Shown here: one piece after another, positions 27,601-35,427 of the stretch
How positions within the stretch are numbered: position 1 is the stretch's first letter
Layout of the letters: each line of letters starts with the position of its first letter
DNA from: Clostridiales bacterium
GTDB lineage: Bacteria; Bacillota; Clostridia; Lachnospirales; Lachnospiraceae
Reading direction: 5' to 3'
NCBI GenBank assembly: GCA_018372435.1
Contig: JAHAJA010000005.1
Location: 1 to 64,000, forward strand
DNA length: 64,000 nucleotides
Made by a program: the position numbers and the translations under genes
The notes under the pieces: generated by a model
What the model was told of the DNA's origin: nothing
Seen by the model: the letters and a program-made list of their open reading frames with translations, nothing else
Database searches by the model: none

Positions 27601-29309
27601 TTCAGGCTATGCTAGATAGCTATCCACAAGCAGATACTGGCTGGCAACACATCACATGGCCATTCTTATCTCAAACCAATCCTGCTCTTGCATTAGATAA
27701 ATTCAATTCTAATGTTTCACGTATCCAGAATACCGATACAGCTAACACATATTGGTTTATTAACAGTATGTTAGAACTTGGCTATAAGACGGATAAAATA
27801 TGGGCAGTAGGTGATGTATCAGCATCTGTTTATTACAATGAAACAACCAAGAAGTACACGGCGACGGTATGGAATCCAGCGAATGAAACTAGGTTGGTAA
27901 GTTTCATGACGAATTCAGGAATAAAAGGAACAGCATCCGTTGGAGCAAAAGCATTGGTTAGTTTTGAAGTATATACAGATAAGAATTTCACAGTTACACA
28001 AGCTGCTACACCTGTTATATCAGTACCTACTGGAACGTATGGAGATACGCAGTATGTAGAAATCAAAACAGACACACCGGGTGCAACAATATATTATACA
28101 ACTGACGGGTCTATGCCTACCAAAAACTCAAAAGTATATAATGGTGTATTCGCTGTATCTAGTACGTCAACGGTCAAAGCCATAGCAGTTGTAGACCAAA
28201 TGATTATTTCACCTATGGTAGCTAGTACAATTACGATTAAGGGCGCGGAGATCTCTAACAAAACAAATCTAGCTTATGGGAAAGCGGTAGTTACTTCCTC
28301 TACTGAGAATGCAGGTACTACTGGAAGTAATATGGTAGATGGAAAGGATTCTACTCGCTGGTCATCGAATTTTAGCGATAACGAATGGTTTGAAGTTGAT
28401 TTGGGAGCTAGCTTCCAGGTTAACAAAATTACCTTTAACTGGGAAGCCTCTTATGCATCTGCATATAATCTCCAGGTTTCTAATGATGGAAGAACATGGA
28501 CAACTGTGTACGAAACTAAGAGCGCTGCTGGTGGTAAGGAAGAGATTATTATTGATGCAGTAACATGTAGATATGTAAGATTCCAAGGCATTAAGAGGGC
28601 TTTAGATTATGGTTATTCAATATGGGAGTTTGGTGTATATGAAGCAGTTCAAGTAGAACAACCTAAGTTTAGCGTAGAGGAAGGTTCTTACAAAGAGGCT
28701 CAGAATGTAGCTATTAATTGCAATACTTCTGGAGTTGAGATTAGGTATACAACGGATGGTTCAATACCAACAGAGAATTCTAAACTTTATGTTCCAACAA
28801 TTAAAGTGGATAAGACAACTACAATTAAAGCTATAGCATTCCGTAAAGGAATGGTCCCTTCTAAAGTATCGGAAATCACCTATGTTATTGATGGATCAGG
28901 GGGTGGTGAGCAAACACCTGAAACCAACTTAGCTATGGGAAAAGATACGTACTCTTCTGGTGACGAAGTGGCAGTGTTTGCTTCAAAATATGCAGTAGAT
29001 GGAGATAAGGGAACTCGCTGGTCTTCTAATTTTGCAGAAGATGCTTGGATTATAATTGACTTAGGAAAAGTATATTCTGTAGACAAAGTTGTTCTTAGTT
29101 GGGAAAATGCTTATGGAAAAGCATATAACATTCAAGTATCGGAAGATCAAGTAAATTGGAAAACAGTATATACCAAAGAGAATGGTACCGGTGGAGAAGA
29201 ATCAATAGTTCTACCAGTAACAAAGGCAAGATATATCAAGTTACAAGGAGTAGAACGTGCGCTTCCATATGGATATTCACTTTGGGAGTTTTCGGTTTAT
29301 GGTAAATAA
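24609..29309 (+). CDS. Secreted GH81 endo-beta-1,3-glucanase with discoidin and CHB_HEX domains
   Basis: A 1566-residue extracellular enzyme expected to cut beta-1,3-glucans such as laminarin, callose or fungal wall glucan. A signal peptide (residues 1-37) is followed by two F5/8-type C (CBM32-like) domains (about 42-178 and 185-328) and the GH81 catalytic region (about 335-1130). Then come a CHB_HEX_C-type Ig fold, a third discoidin domain, a second CHB_HEX domain and a fourth discoidin domain to the end. DHHFTYGYF places the general-acid Asp at 788, and NNQESASESL has Glu863 and Glu867, spaced as in characterised GH81 enzymes. GGAGG precedes the ATG. No cell-wall anchor or dockerin is seen. 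The gene is monocistronic. Confidence 0.93.
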   Translation: MFRRKVVTYVRRSLATVLATTLLVGLLPYGGDMVKAADETPYVISQGRTVYASSSQANSDANLVVDGDTNTRWESTWESNSEWLYVDLGKTADITSIKLYWEGAYATSYKIQFSDDEENWVDKYHVTDGKGGVKTVDVTGKARYVRVYMDKKALPAYGYSLFEFQVYGNGGLTERPVDYGENIALSKSVTASSLRDVWWMYDENGVINQDAVKATNAVDGKSNTYWTSGEKDNQWFCVDLGRSYTIGRVVIDWASDAGKIYDIQVSEDGKNWTTVYRQLRGYAHEDSNVPMHVKGRYVRMYGYTRVESGSGFSINELQVYPFKAGDDIVNYTIEDLPTLQIEQSKTGKGSYVTDAMYYEKAKLPTYLKEGLTAPIDSNDWWQSSLINKFGNLMSILPLKAKYTSKGLAVLTATEGWLPTMGETDVNVSVQSETLPDLYVLPENLDSLSSYDRVAGYSDYAVNLELCDKNGVAMTSTFVKGSPYIFTEFGERKAVFLSGANISSIFDNNGNELFLNSNTITTDHIGLEVVDNDNKDKNKTAKSYYSITVPEGTVFKKVGSSIKVTFQSTNGYMSIGTMNEKKQLKLFHEHGYAFVKDTSVTYVYDENTSNITTKYQITTEVKRNGYSDKTIQCLLPHQWKKSQDDEANIGIYSSVRGDMKAIVSNVFQTSETFLGLLPTFAMPNNEEFDSEEANAYLKKLEVATRNLQPAGDAYWEGKNLHPLGMGVLMADQLGETELRDIFLGRIKEILVNWFTYDGEDDVSFFIYNKNWGTLYYLNSEFGANSAICDHHFTYGYFMFAATVLATYDNEFYNDYKEMIEMMIRDYANPSDDDDEYCRFRSYDLYEGHSWAGGYADNDSGNNQESASESLFSWVSLYLWGILTEDDSYRDAGVFGFTNEMDTVKQYWFNYDLDNWLEEWPYEVVGQVYGGINFYGTFFGGQPLYVYGIQWLPISEYLTYYGMDQQRATDIYKGLLDDTEIAMDKAVKVAKKEGKTDKEIQAMLDSYPQADTGWQHITWPFLSQTNPALALDKFNSNVSRIQNTDTANTYWFINSMLELGYKTDKIWAVGDVSASVYYNETTKKYTATVWNPANETRLVSFMTNSGIKGTASVGAKALVSFEVYTDKNFTVTQAATPVISVPTGTYGDTQYVEIKTDTPGATIYYTTDGSMPTKNSKVYNGVFAVSSTSTVKAIAVVDQMIISPMVASTITIKGAEISNKTNLAYGKAVVTSSTENAGTTGSNMVDGKDSTRWSSNFSDNEWFEVDLGASFQVNKITFNWEASYASAYNLQVSNDGRTWTTVYETKSAAGGKEEIIIDAVTCRYVRFQGIKRALDYGYSIWEFGVYEAVQVEQPKFSVEEGSYKEAQNVAINCNTSGVEIRYTTDGSIPTENSKLYVPTIKVDKTTTIKAIAFRKGMVPSKVSEITYVIDGSGGGEQTPETNLAMGKDTYSSGDEVAVFASKYAVDGDKGTRWSSNFAEDAWIIIDLGKVYSVDKVVLSWENAYGKAYNIQVSEDQVNWKTVYTKENGTGGEESIVLPVTKARYIKLQGVERALPYGYSLWEFSVYGK

Positions 29310-29370
29310 GGGAATGATTAACTATTATTTTAGTTAGTTCGTACAAATAAAGAATAAGAAAAACCAATAT

Positions 29371-29429
29371 AAGGCTATTATATATTCAATAGAAAGTTGT
29401 TTTCTTTTTGAATATGTGATAGCCTTTTG
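29371..29429 (+). terminator. Terminator of the GH81 gene
   Basis: AAGGCTAT and its neighbours pair with ATAGCCTT (29419-29426) through an 18-bp imperfect stem, followed by TTGTT. Bases 29430-29590 show only AT-rich spacer. Confidence 0.6.
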
Positions 29430-29592
29430 TTAGAAAACTCGTTAGTTGTTATATAAATTGTTTACAGTATATATAAGATTTTAAAAAGGCGTACTAGAAG
29501 AAGTAAAATTGATAGTTATGAATTTACATAATATACTAAGTATGTTAGAATGATTAAAATTTAAGAACATGTTGAAAGGAGTATATGTTAGT

Positions 29593-29863
29593 ATGACTAT
29601 ATCAATAATGACCATTAATGATTATGAGGATCTAAGACAATTATGGATAGATACTCCTGGCATGGGATTGAATGATAGAGTAAAGGAGTTGGATCTATTC
29701 TGCTTGAACATGCATTAGAGGCCCTGATGGGAGAAGGAATTACTAAAGTTGCTTTATTGGCATTTGAAGATAATGAGATTGGGAATGCATTTTGGGAAGG
29801 TAAAGAGTTTATAGCAAGAAGAGATGTTGTGTATCGAAATAAGTTACTTATAGAAGTAAGGTA
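29593..29863 (+). pseudogene. GNAT acetyltransferase with central deletion
   Basis: MTISIMTINDYEDLRQLWID followed by TPGMGLND is a typical GNAT start. After it the sequence jumps, with a frame change near 29683, to KGVGSILLEHALEALMGEGI then FWEGKEFIARRDVVYRNKLL. The first strand and motif A are joined directly, so about 60-70 central residues are lost. The product from the ATG would end at a TAG about 40 codons in. Inactive. Confidence 0.75.
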
Positions 29864-29950
29864 ATAGTTTTTAAATAAAATAGTTGTAAAGTATAAATTT
29901 ATATATTATTATAATAGTGTCGTATAGTAAAGTGATAAAGTACGGTGGGA

Positions 29951-29986
29951 AAATAGGAAATAGGAAATAGGAATAGGAATTAGGAA
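29951..29986 (+). repeat. Tandem AGG-rich repeat before aroA
   Basis: Five near-identical 6-7-base units of the form AAATAGG run without gaps to the ATG at 29988. Each contains a Shine-Dalgarno-like AGGAA. Such repeats can change length by slippage and alter ribosome spacing. Confidence 0.75.
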
Positions 29987-29987
29987 A

Positions 29988-31298
29988 ATGAATATTAATA
30001 ATACAAGCAATAAGATATACCGATGTAGAAAACAAAACAAGCCAATTAGTGGTATCGTTAAAGTGCCAGGATCTAAGAGTATGACTAACAGAGCTCTGTT
30101 GTTGGCGACATTATCAAAGAAAGATTCCAAGTTAAGTGGTGTGCTTTTTAGCGATGATTCTAGGCATTTTCTTATGTGTTTAGAACAATTAGGTTTTGCG
30201 TTGCAGATAGATGAATTGAATAAGATAGTTACAATGCAAGGTACAGGAGGCAATATTCCGAATAAGACAGGTACCATTAATGTTGGTAGTGCAGGAACGG
30301 CAGCAAGATTTTTGACAGCTTTGTTAGCACTATCGGATGGTGAATATATAATAGATTGCTCTGAACAGATGAAGAAGAGACCGATGAAGCCGTTATTTGA
30401 TGCCTTAACAGAGATGGGAGCTTCCTTTACGTTTCTTGAGGAGGAAGGATTCTTACCTGCTAGAGTAATTGGTAATGGTGGAACTTGCACAGATGTAACG
30501 ATGGATATTAGTAAGAGTACGCAGTTTTTAAGTGCCCTACTTATGGTTGCACCCCTCACTAAGAATGGACTAAGAATTAAGATAACAAGTGAGAAAAAAG
30601 ACGGAGCCTACATACGCATAACAAGAAAGATGATGGAACAGTTTGGCGCAAAGGTAGATTTTGATGGCGAAGTTTATGAAGTGTTAGGCGATCAAGAGGT
30701 AGTTGTAGGTGATTATTATATTGAACCAGATGTCTCTGCTGCATGTTATTTCTATGCAATTGCAGCGTTATTAGGAGGATCTATTACAGTTAAGAATGTG
30801 TTGTATAGTTCGATGCAAGGGGATATGAAGTTCCTTGGTGCTTTGAAGCAGTTGGGTTGTAAGGTAGAAGAGACGGAAGTAGGAATTACTGTTTCTGGAC
30901 CTAATGGTGGTGTTTATAAGGGGATAGACATTAATATGAATGATTTTTCTGATCAGTCTTTGACAATGGCAGCTTTAGCAGCATACGCAACTACACCGAC
31001 TGTAATACGCAATGTAGGTCATATTCGACTTCAAGAATGCAACCGTATGGCAGCGATTGTTAATGAACTTAATCGTGTTGGCGTTGATTGTATAGAAGAA
31101 GGGGATGATTTAAGAATCACGCCAGGGGAGATTAAACCAGCTATAATTGAGACGTATGAAGATCATCGTGTTGCTATGGCATTTTCTTTATTAGGTCTTA
31201 AGAGTGAAGGGATAATTATTAATAATCCAGATTGTTGTAAGAAAACATTTGAAGAATATTTTGAAGTATTAGATGAATTGTTAGATAAGAACAAGTAA
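29988..31298 (+). CDS. aroA: 3-phosphoshikimate 1-carboxyvinyltransferase (EPSP synthase)
   Basis: The sixth step of the shikimate pathway, joining phosphoenolpyruvate to shikimate 3-phosphate. Motifs are KVPGSKSMTNRALLLA (residues 24-39), GSAGTAARFLTAL (about 101-113, equivalent to the PEP-binding N/S-AGT-x-R loop), KRPMKPL and the late HIRLQECNRM and YEDHRVAMAFSLLG. Its 436 residues are typical. The GSAGTAARF form is unlike the GNAGTAMRPL of class I enzymes. No other aro gene is nearby. The 5' side carries a slippage-prone repeat. Confidence 0.95.
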   Translation: MNINNTSNKIYRCRKQNKPISGIVKVPGSKSMTNRALLLATLSKKDSKLSGVLFSDDSRHFLMCLEQLGFALQIDELNKIVTMQGTGGNIPNKTGTINVGSAGTAARFLTALLALSDGEYIIDCSEQMKKRPMKPLFDALTEMGASFTFLEEEGFLPARVIGNGGTCTDVTMDISKSTQFLSALLMVAPLTKNGLRIKITSEKKDGAYIRITRKMMEQFGAKVDFDGEVYEVLGDQEVVVGDYYIEPDVSAACYFYAIAALLGGSITVKNVLYSSMQGDMKFLGALKQLGCKVEETEVGITVSGPNGGVYKGIDINMNDFSDQSLTMAALAAYATTPTVIRNVGHIRLQECNRMAAIVNELNRVGVDCIEEGDDLRITPGEIKPAIIETYEDHRVAMAFSLLGLKSEGIIINNPDCCKKTFEEYFEVLDELLDKNK

Positions 31299-31415
31299 TT
31301 GTTGATCAGGGTGAGTAGGTAAGAAGGATCTAGAAGTTGTATATGGGTATCAACATCTGGATGATTCTTTTGATATATGGCTATTTTAATTAGTTAGGGG
31401 AAGGAGTAGTAGTAT

Positions 31416-32153
31416 ATGAATAAGGAATTTAACAGTAATGAAGATGTTGGAGATCTTGTATTAAACAATGTCTCGAAGGAATATCTGAGGAAAATTATTC
31501 TTGGTTATGGTGCTCATGTATGTGGGTTTGCAGATATCAAGAGATTTGAAGATGCACCGAAGGGTTTTCACCCATGCGATATCTATTCCGAGTGTAAAAG
31601 TGTGGTTGCATTCGGTGTATCCTTGCCCAAAGGGTTATATATGGTAGATTCAAGATTAATATATGGGCATTTTAATGATGATGTATGTAATAGAGTTGAT
31701 GAAATCGCTTATAAGATTGCATTACTTATGGAGAGTTCATATGGCGGAATAGCAGTACCAATTCCGGCAGATGGACCTTACGAGTTCTGGGATGCGAATC
31801 GTCTTGATGGACGTGGATTGTTATCGATGAAGCACGTGGCGGTACAAGCTGGATTAGGTACATTAGGTAAGAATACTTTGTTTTTGAATGAGTCATATGG
31901 CAATCGGTTAACCTTAGGTTGTGTTCTGACTAATATTGTAGTTGACTCCGATTCTTATGCGGAACCACTCTGTTTGCCTAACTGTAACGCATGTGTAACG
32001 AATTGTTCTTCTGGAGCATTACATGAGGGGAGTGTATCACAAAGAGAATGTAGAATGAAAGCTTACGGAAAAACAAAGAGAGGATTCGATACCGTTGACT
32101 GTAATCGATGTAGAACTGTATGCCCTATGAGATTTGGGGCTTGTGTGGTATAA
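31416..32153 (+). CDS. Epoxyqueuosine-reductase-like 4Fe-4S protein
   Basis: A 245-residue protein related to the N-terminal and ferredoxin parts of QueG. It has KHVAVQAGLGTLGKNTLFLNESYG (about residues 145-168) and Cys sets CLPNCNACVTNC and CNRCRTVCPMRFGAC (about 190-245), enough for two 4Fe-4S clusters. It is shorter than true QueG (about 310-380 residues) and lacks the HEAT tail, so it may reduce another substrate or act as an electron carrier. It is followed closely by a cysteine-rich small protein and a radical SAM gene. Confidence 0.75.
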   Translation: MNKEFNSNEDVGDLVLNNVSKEYLRKIILGYGAHVCGFADIKRFEDAPKGFHPCDIYSECKSVVAFGVSLPKGLYMVDSRLIYGHFNDDVCNRVDEIAYKIALLMESSYGGIAVPIPADGPYEFWDANRLDGRGLLSMKHVAVQAGLGTLGKNTLFLNESYGNRLTLGCVLTNIVVDSDSYAEPLCLPNCNACVTNCSSGALHEGSVSQRECRMKAYGKTKRGFDTVDCNRCRTVCPMRFGACVV

Positions 32154-32214
32154 TCTAGGTCGTGGTAAATTAGAGCCATGGATCAAGTCTATAGAAACAA
32201 CAAGGAGTTATGAT

Positions 32215-32475
32215 ATGGAACATTATAAATTTTCTCAAAACAGAAAGTGTGAATACTTCCCATGCCATAAGACAAACAACCCAGACAAGTTTAATTGTTT
32301 GTTTTGCTATTGCCCTTTATACGCATTAAAAGATCAATGTGGTGGGAATTTCAGATATAACGAAAAAGGGATTAAGGATTGTACGAATTGCCTTGCACCA
32401 CATGGAGAGAAAGGGTATGAGCATGTAATGTCACACATCAGAGAAGTCCTAGAATTAGGGAAACTTGATACATGA
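32215..32475 (+). CDS. Cysteine-rich small domain protein
   Basis: The 86-residue protein begins MEHYKFSQNRKCEYFPCHKT. The Cys pattern CEYFPC, CLFCYCPLY, CGGNF, CTNC is that of the cysteine-rich small domain family (PF04071 type), which probably binds metal. The ATG at 32215 follows AAGGAG at 32202-32207. The upstream in-frame start at 32134 would overlap the preceding gene. The family is common in clostridia and often lies next to corrinoid or redox genes. Its function is unknown. Confidence 0.75.
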   Translation: MEHYKFSQNRKCEYFPCHKTNNPDKFNCLFCYCPLYALKDQCGGNFRYNEKGIKDCTNCLAPHGEKGYEHVMSHIREVLELGKLDT

Positions 32476-32476
32476 A

Positions 32477-32517
32477 ACCTTACTAAATATGACATACTGT
32501 GTCAGGTTTAGTAAGGT
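32477..32517. repeat. 18-bp-arm hairpin between two genes
   Basis: ACCTTACTAAATATGACA (32477-32494) is nearly the complement of 32500-32517 (16 of 18). No T run follows, so it may be a processed or stalled site, or a weak bidirectional terminator. Confidence 0.5.
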
Positions 32518-32560
32518 ATACTACTCTTGATATAAAAGTTGTAGTAAGGAATGAGAGAAT

Positions 32561-33439
32561 ATGCATTATAAAGAAGTTAAAGCGATCTTATCACCAAGTA
32601 ATGGCATGAATCTATATCGAGGGTGTTCTCATGGGTGCATTTATTGTGACGCTAGGAGTACATGTTATAACATGCAACATGATTTTGAAGATATCGAAGT
32701 GAAGGCGAATGCGGTAGAATTATTAGAGAAGACATTGGCAAACAAGAGAATCAAAGGAATGATTGGCACGGGGGCAATGTCAGATCCATATCTTCATATA
32801 GAAAAAGAATTACAACATACTAGAAGATGTTTAGAGTTAATAGATCGATATGAATATGGACTTGCTATACAGACAAAATCCGATCTCATTCTAAGGGATT
32901 TGGATTTGCTTAAGAGTATTAATGAGAAGACAAAGTGTGTTGTGCAGATGACTATGACAACCTATGATGCTGAACTATGTAAGATTATTGAACCGAATGT
33001 ATGCGTGACAAGCAAAAGAGCGGAAGTTCTTAATATTATGAGGGATAATGGAATTCCTACGATTGTTTGGATGACACCAATCTTACCGTTTATTAATGAT
33101 ACGGAAGAGAATATCAGAGGTCTGATTAAGTTTTGTGTAGAAGCAAAGGTGTATGGAATTTTGTTGTGGGATATGGGTGTCACTTTGCGAGAAGGAGACC
33201 GGGAATACTTTTATAAGAAATTAGATGAACATTTTCCTGGACTGAAAAGAAGATATATCAACACGTATGGCAATCAATATATGATTACTAGTCCAAATAA
33301 TGACAAGTTGATGAGAATAGTAAGAGAAGAATGTCAGAAGCATGGTATTGTTTGTGGAAGTGATGTTTTGTTTTCTTACATGAAGCAATTTGAAACAAAA
33401 GTTAATATAGAACAGATGAGTTTGTTTGATTTTCTCTAA
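32561..33439 (+). CDS. Radical SAM protein of the SPL/Rv2578c type
   Basis: The 292-residue protein has a TIM-barrel radical SAM domain. The cluster motif CSHGCIYCD (Cys at about 22, 26, 29) follows SPSNGMNLYRG, as in spore-photoproduct-lyase-like proteins. MIGTGAMSDPYLHIEKELQ and WMTPILPFINDTEEN are other family marks. It cleaves S-adenosylmethionine to form a radical, and the substrate is unknown. It lacks the extra Cys of genuine spore photoproduct lyase as far as I can see. It forms a small Fe-S cluster region with the two preceding genes. Confidence 0.85.
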   Translation: MHYKEVKAILSPSNGMNLYRGCSHGCIYCDARSTCYNMQHDFEDIEVKANAVELLEKTLANKRIKGMIGTGAMSDPYLHIEKELQHTRRCLELIDRYEYGLAIQTKSDLILRDLDLLKSINEKTKCVVQMTMTTYDAELCKIIEPNVCVTSKRAEVLNIMRDNGIPTIVWMTPILPFINDTEENIRGLIKFCVEAKVYGILLWDMGVTLREGDREYFYKKLDEHFPGLKRRYINTYGNQYMITSPNNDKLMRIVREECQKHGIVCGSDVLFSYMKQFETKVNIEQMSLFDFL

Positions 33440-33446
33440 ATAAAAG

Positions 33447-33490
33447 ACGATAGCGAAGGTGGTATACACGATGCTATCGTTTTGCTTTTT
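33447..33490. terminator. Bidirectional terminator between convergent genes
   Basis: ACGATAGC (33447-33454) pairs with GCTATCGT (33473-33480), with TTTT-G-C-TTTTT on the plus strand and AAAA before the stem, so it can serve both strands. Confidence 0.75.
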
Positions 33491-33500
33491 AATTGCTATT

Positions 33501-34172
33501 TTATTTCTTTTTTAACAAAAATAATCGGTTCATTCCTTCCTGCCACGGATAAGGAAACTCTAGATATCGTTCTACGGTATAAGAGGGGGCCAATATATGA
33601 TACCAAGCGGGTGTATCTAATTCACGGAGTCTTAATACACCATCTTCTGCATAAAGGTTATCACCGATTGGAGTGAGTCCAAGTTGTATGAGTTCATCTT
33701 TGTTTATGTAAGGATTTAATTTAAGAAAAAGATAACCACCAGACTGGAGTATTCTTGTGATTTCAGTAAAGATTGTGTGAGCAATGTCTTTTGGAGTGAC
33801 ATCTAGCACATTGGAGAGTAAGATACCATCAAAGCATTCATCATCCATCTGTTTTAGGTTATCGATATCACCAGTTACGAAGTCTAATTGGTGGTAATGA
33901 TTTAGATGTGCCATCTTCTCAGCGTAATGTATCCCGACTTCAGAACGGTCAATACCCATGCCATATGTAAGATAGCCAAAATCAGCACATTGGAATAAAA
34001 TATCACCAGTGCCACAACCATAATCTAGTACGCGATGTGTATTCTGCGAGAATATTCTTAGACAAGCATCAAAGGTTGGTTCTACTTTGAGTTTTTCACC
34101 GTTTAAGTCAACAAGTTCACATTCGGAGTATACTCGATCCCATAATTCTGTGGAAGCATCATATTGTTCCAT
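33501..34172 (-). CDS. Class I SAM-dependent methyltransferase
   Basis: A methyltransferase of 223 residues with Rossmann motif I VLDYGCGTGDILFQ (about residues 50-63), FVTGDIDNL for the adenine loop and LLSNVLDVTPKDIAHTIFTE for motifs IV-V. ATG 34172 is used. GTG 34181 upstream is possible, and the ribosome binding site GGTGAT is weak for either. The substrate is unknown. The C-terminal PYPWQEGMNRLFLLKKK is typical of small UbiE-like proteins. It stands alone on the minus strand and is convergent with the radical SAM gene. Confidence 0.85.
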   Translation of the reverse strand: MEQYDASTELWDRVYSECELVDLNGEKLKVEPTFDACLRIFSQNTHRVLDYGCGTGDILFQCADFGYLTYGMGIDRSEVGIHYAEKMAHLNHYHQLDFVTGDIDNLKQMDDECFDGILLSNVLDVTPKDIAHTIFTEITRILQSGGYLFLKLNPYINKDELIQLGLTPIGDNLYAEDGVLRLRELDTPAWYHILAPSYTVERYLEFPYPWQEGMNRLFLLKKK

Positions 34173-34405
34173 TAGAATCACCAGCTTTCTAATATTAATA
34201 GTATAATGTTATGTATATATAATAGCACATATGTCAAATAATGAAGCATTTTATTTGGTGAAATAATAAAGTTGATTGAAGATGATAAAGAGATTTATTA
34301 TATAAAGTTATTTGATGACTATGCTTAATTATATTAAGTTGAGGAGGAGAATAAATCTTAAGAAATGGTTAATTATCAAAACTAATTGAATTTCAGGTAG
34401 CTTAT

Positions 34406-34440
34406 TACTTAATAGATTGTTATAATTAATCTATTAAGTA
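34406..34440. promoter_or_regulatory. Perfect 13-bp palindrome upstream of lepB
   Basis: TACTTAATAGATT and its exact complement AATCTATTAAGTA are separated by 9 bases, ending 48 bp before the lepB ATG. It could be an operator or a leader hairpin. The rest of 34201-34405 shows no gene. An isolated GAGGAGG at 34341 has no usable start. Confidence 0.55.
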
Positions 34441-34488
34441 CAGAAATTGTAAACTGTTTTGTGCGACAGAAATTATGGAGGAAGCCAG

Positions 34489-35190
34489 ATGAGTACAGCG
34501 AAAGAACAAGAAATTGATATGACACAACTAGATAAAGATGAGAGTATAGAACGAAATAATAAAGTTGAAGATAATGAAGTTGAAAACAAAACAGCTGAAA
34601 ACAATAAAATTGAAAATAGAGAAGAAAATGATAAGGCAATGCCAGAGAAGGATAGGAAGAAAGAAAAAGGTAGCTTCCTGAAAGAACTTCTCATCTATGT
34701 ATGTATCTTCTTAGTATTATGGAAAGTGGTCCCAGCTTACATAATTGAACGAACAGTTGTTGATGGAACGTCAATGCAAGATACATTACAAGATGAAGAG
34801 CAATTAATGGTTGAGAAATTATCCTATCAATTTTCTGATCCAAAACGTTTTGATATAGTTGTTCTTATGCCATATGGCGAAGATGTAGATGAGTTCTTTA
34901 TTAAGAGAGTGATCGGTTTACCAGGTGAGACAATTCAGATCAAAGATGGAAAGATCTATATTAATGGGGAAGTTTTAGAAGAGAATTATGGTAAAGAACC
35001 AATTATAGATGGTGGAATTGCAAAAGAACCTCTTACCCTTGGCAAGGATGAGTATTTCGTAATGGGTGATAATAGAAACGGTAGTGACGATAGTCGTGCA
35101 GATTATATAGGACCAATTGCTAGAAAACTTATCAAAGGTAAAGCTATTTTAAGAGTATGGCCAATAGATCAGTTTGGTAGTATTGATTAA
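34489..35190 (+). CDS. lepB: Signal peptidase I
   Basis: It removes signal peptides of secreted proteins at the membrane. The protein has 233 residues. The N-terminal 60 residues are charged and rich in Glu, Asn and Lys, then a single membrane segment spans about 64-85 (LLIYVCIFLVLWKVVPAY). The catalytic Ser is at 95 in VDGTSMQDTL, and the general-base Lys is at about 139 in FFIKRVIGLPGE. Box E MGDNRNGSDDSR is complete. ATG 34489 is chosen because GGAGG at 34478-34482 excludes the upstream start. The acidic N-terminal extension is longer than in SipS-type enzymes. Confidence 0.95.
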   Translation: MSTAKEQEIDMTQLDKDESIERNNKVEDNEVENKTAENNKIENREENDKAMPEKDRKKEKGSFLKELLIYVCIFLVLWKVVPAYIIERTVVDGTSMQDTLQDEEQLMVEKLSYQFSDPKRFDIVVLMPYGEDVDEFFIKRVIGLPGETIQIKDGKIYINGEVLEENYGKEPIIDGGIAKEPLTLGKDEYFVMGDNRNGSDDSRADYIGPIARKLIKGKAILRVWPIDQFGSID

Positions 35191-35226
35191 TTGGAGTTTA
35201 TGATATTATGTGAATAAATAATTGTG

Positions 35227-35270
35227 AAAGCAGATTCAATGATTAATATAAATCAGGGAATCTGCTTTTA
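35227..35270 (+). terminator. Terminator-like hairpin after lepB
   Basis: AAAGCAGATTC pairs with GAATCTGCTTT around a 20-base loop, followed by TTATG and TTTTT. Confidence 0.6.
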
Positions 35271-35427
35271 TGATGTCTTTTTCATCTTTATAAATGTCGA
35301 TGGTATCAATGCAACTAGTAGGGCTTGAATGCCTACATCTTGTAAAATTATCTTAATTATGTATAATTAAAGTAATATGACAACATTGAAACGAAGTTAA
35401 TTTTAGATGGTACATACGGAGAATACG

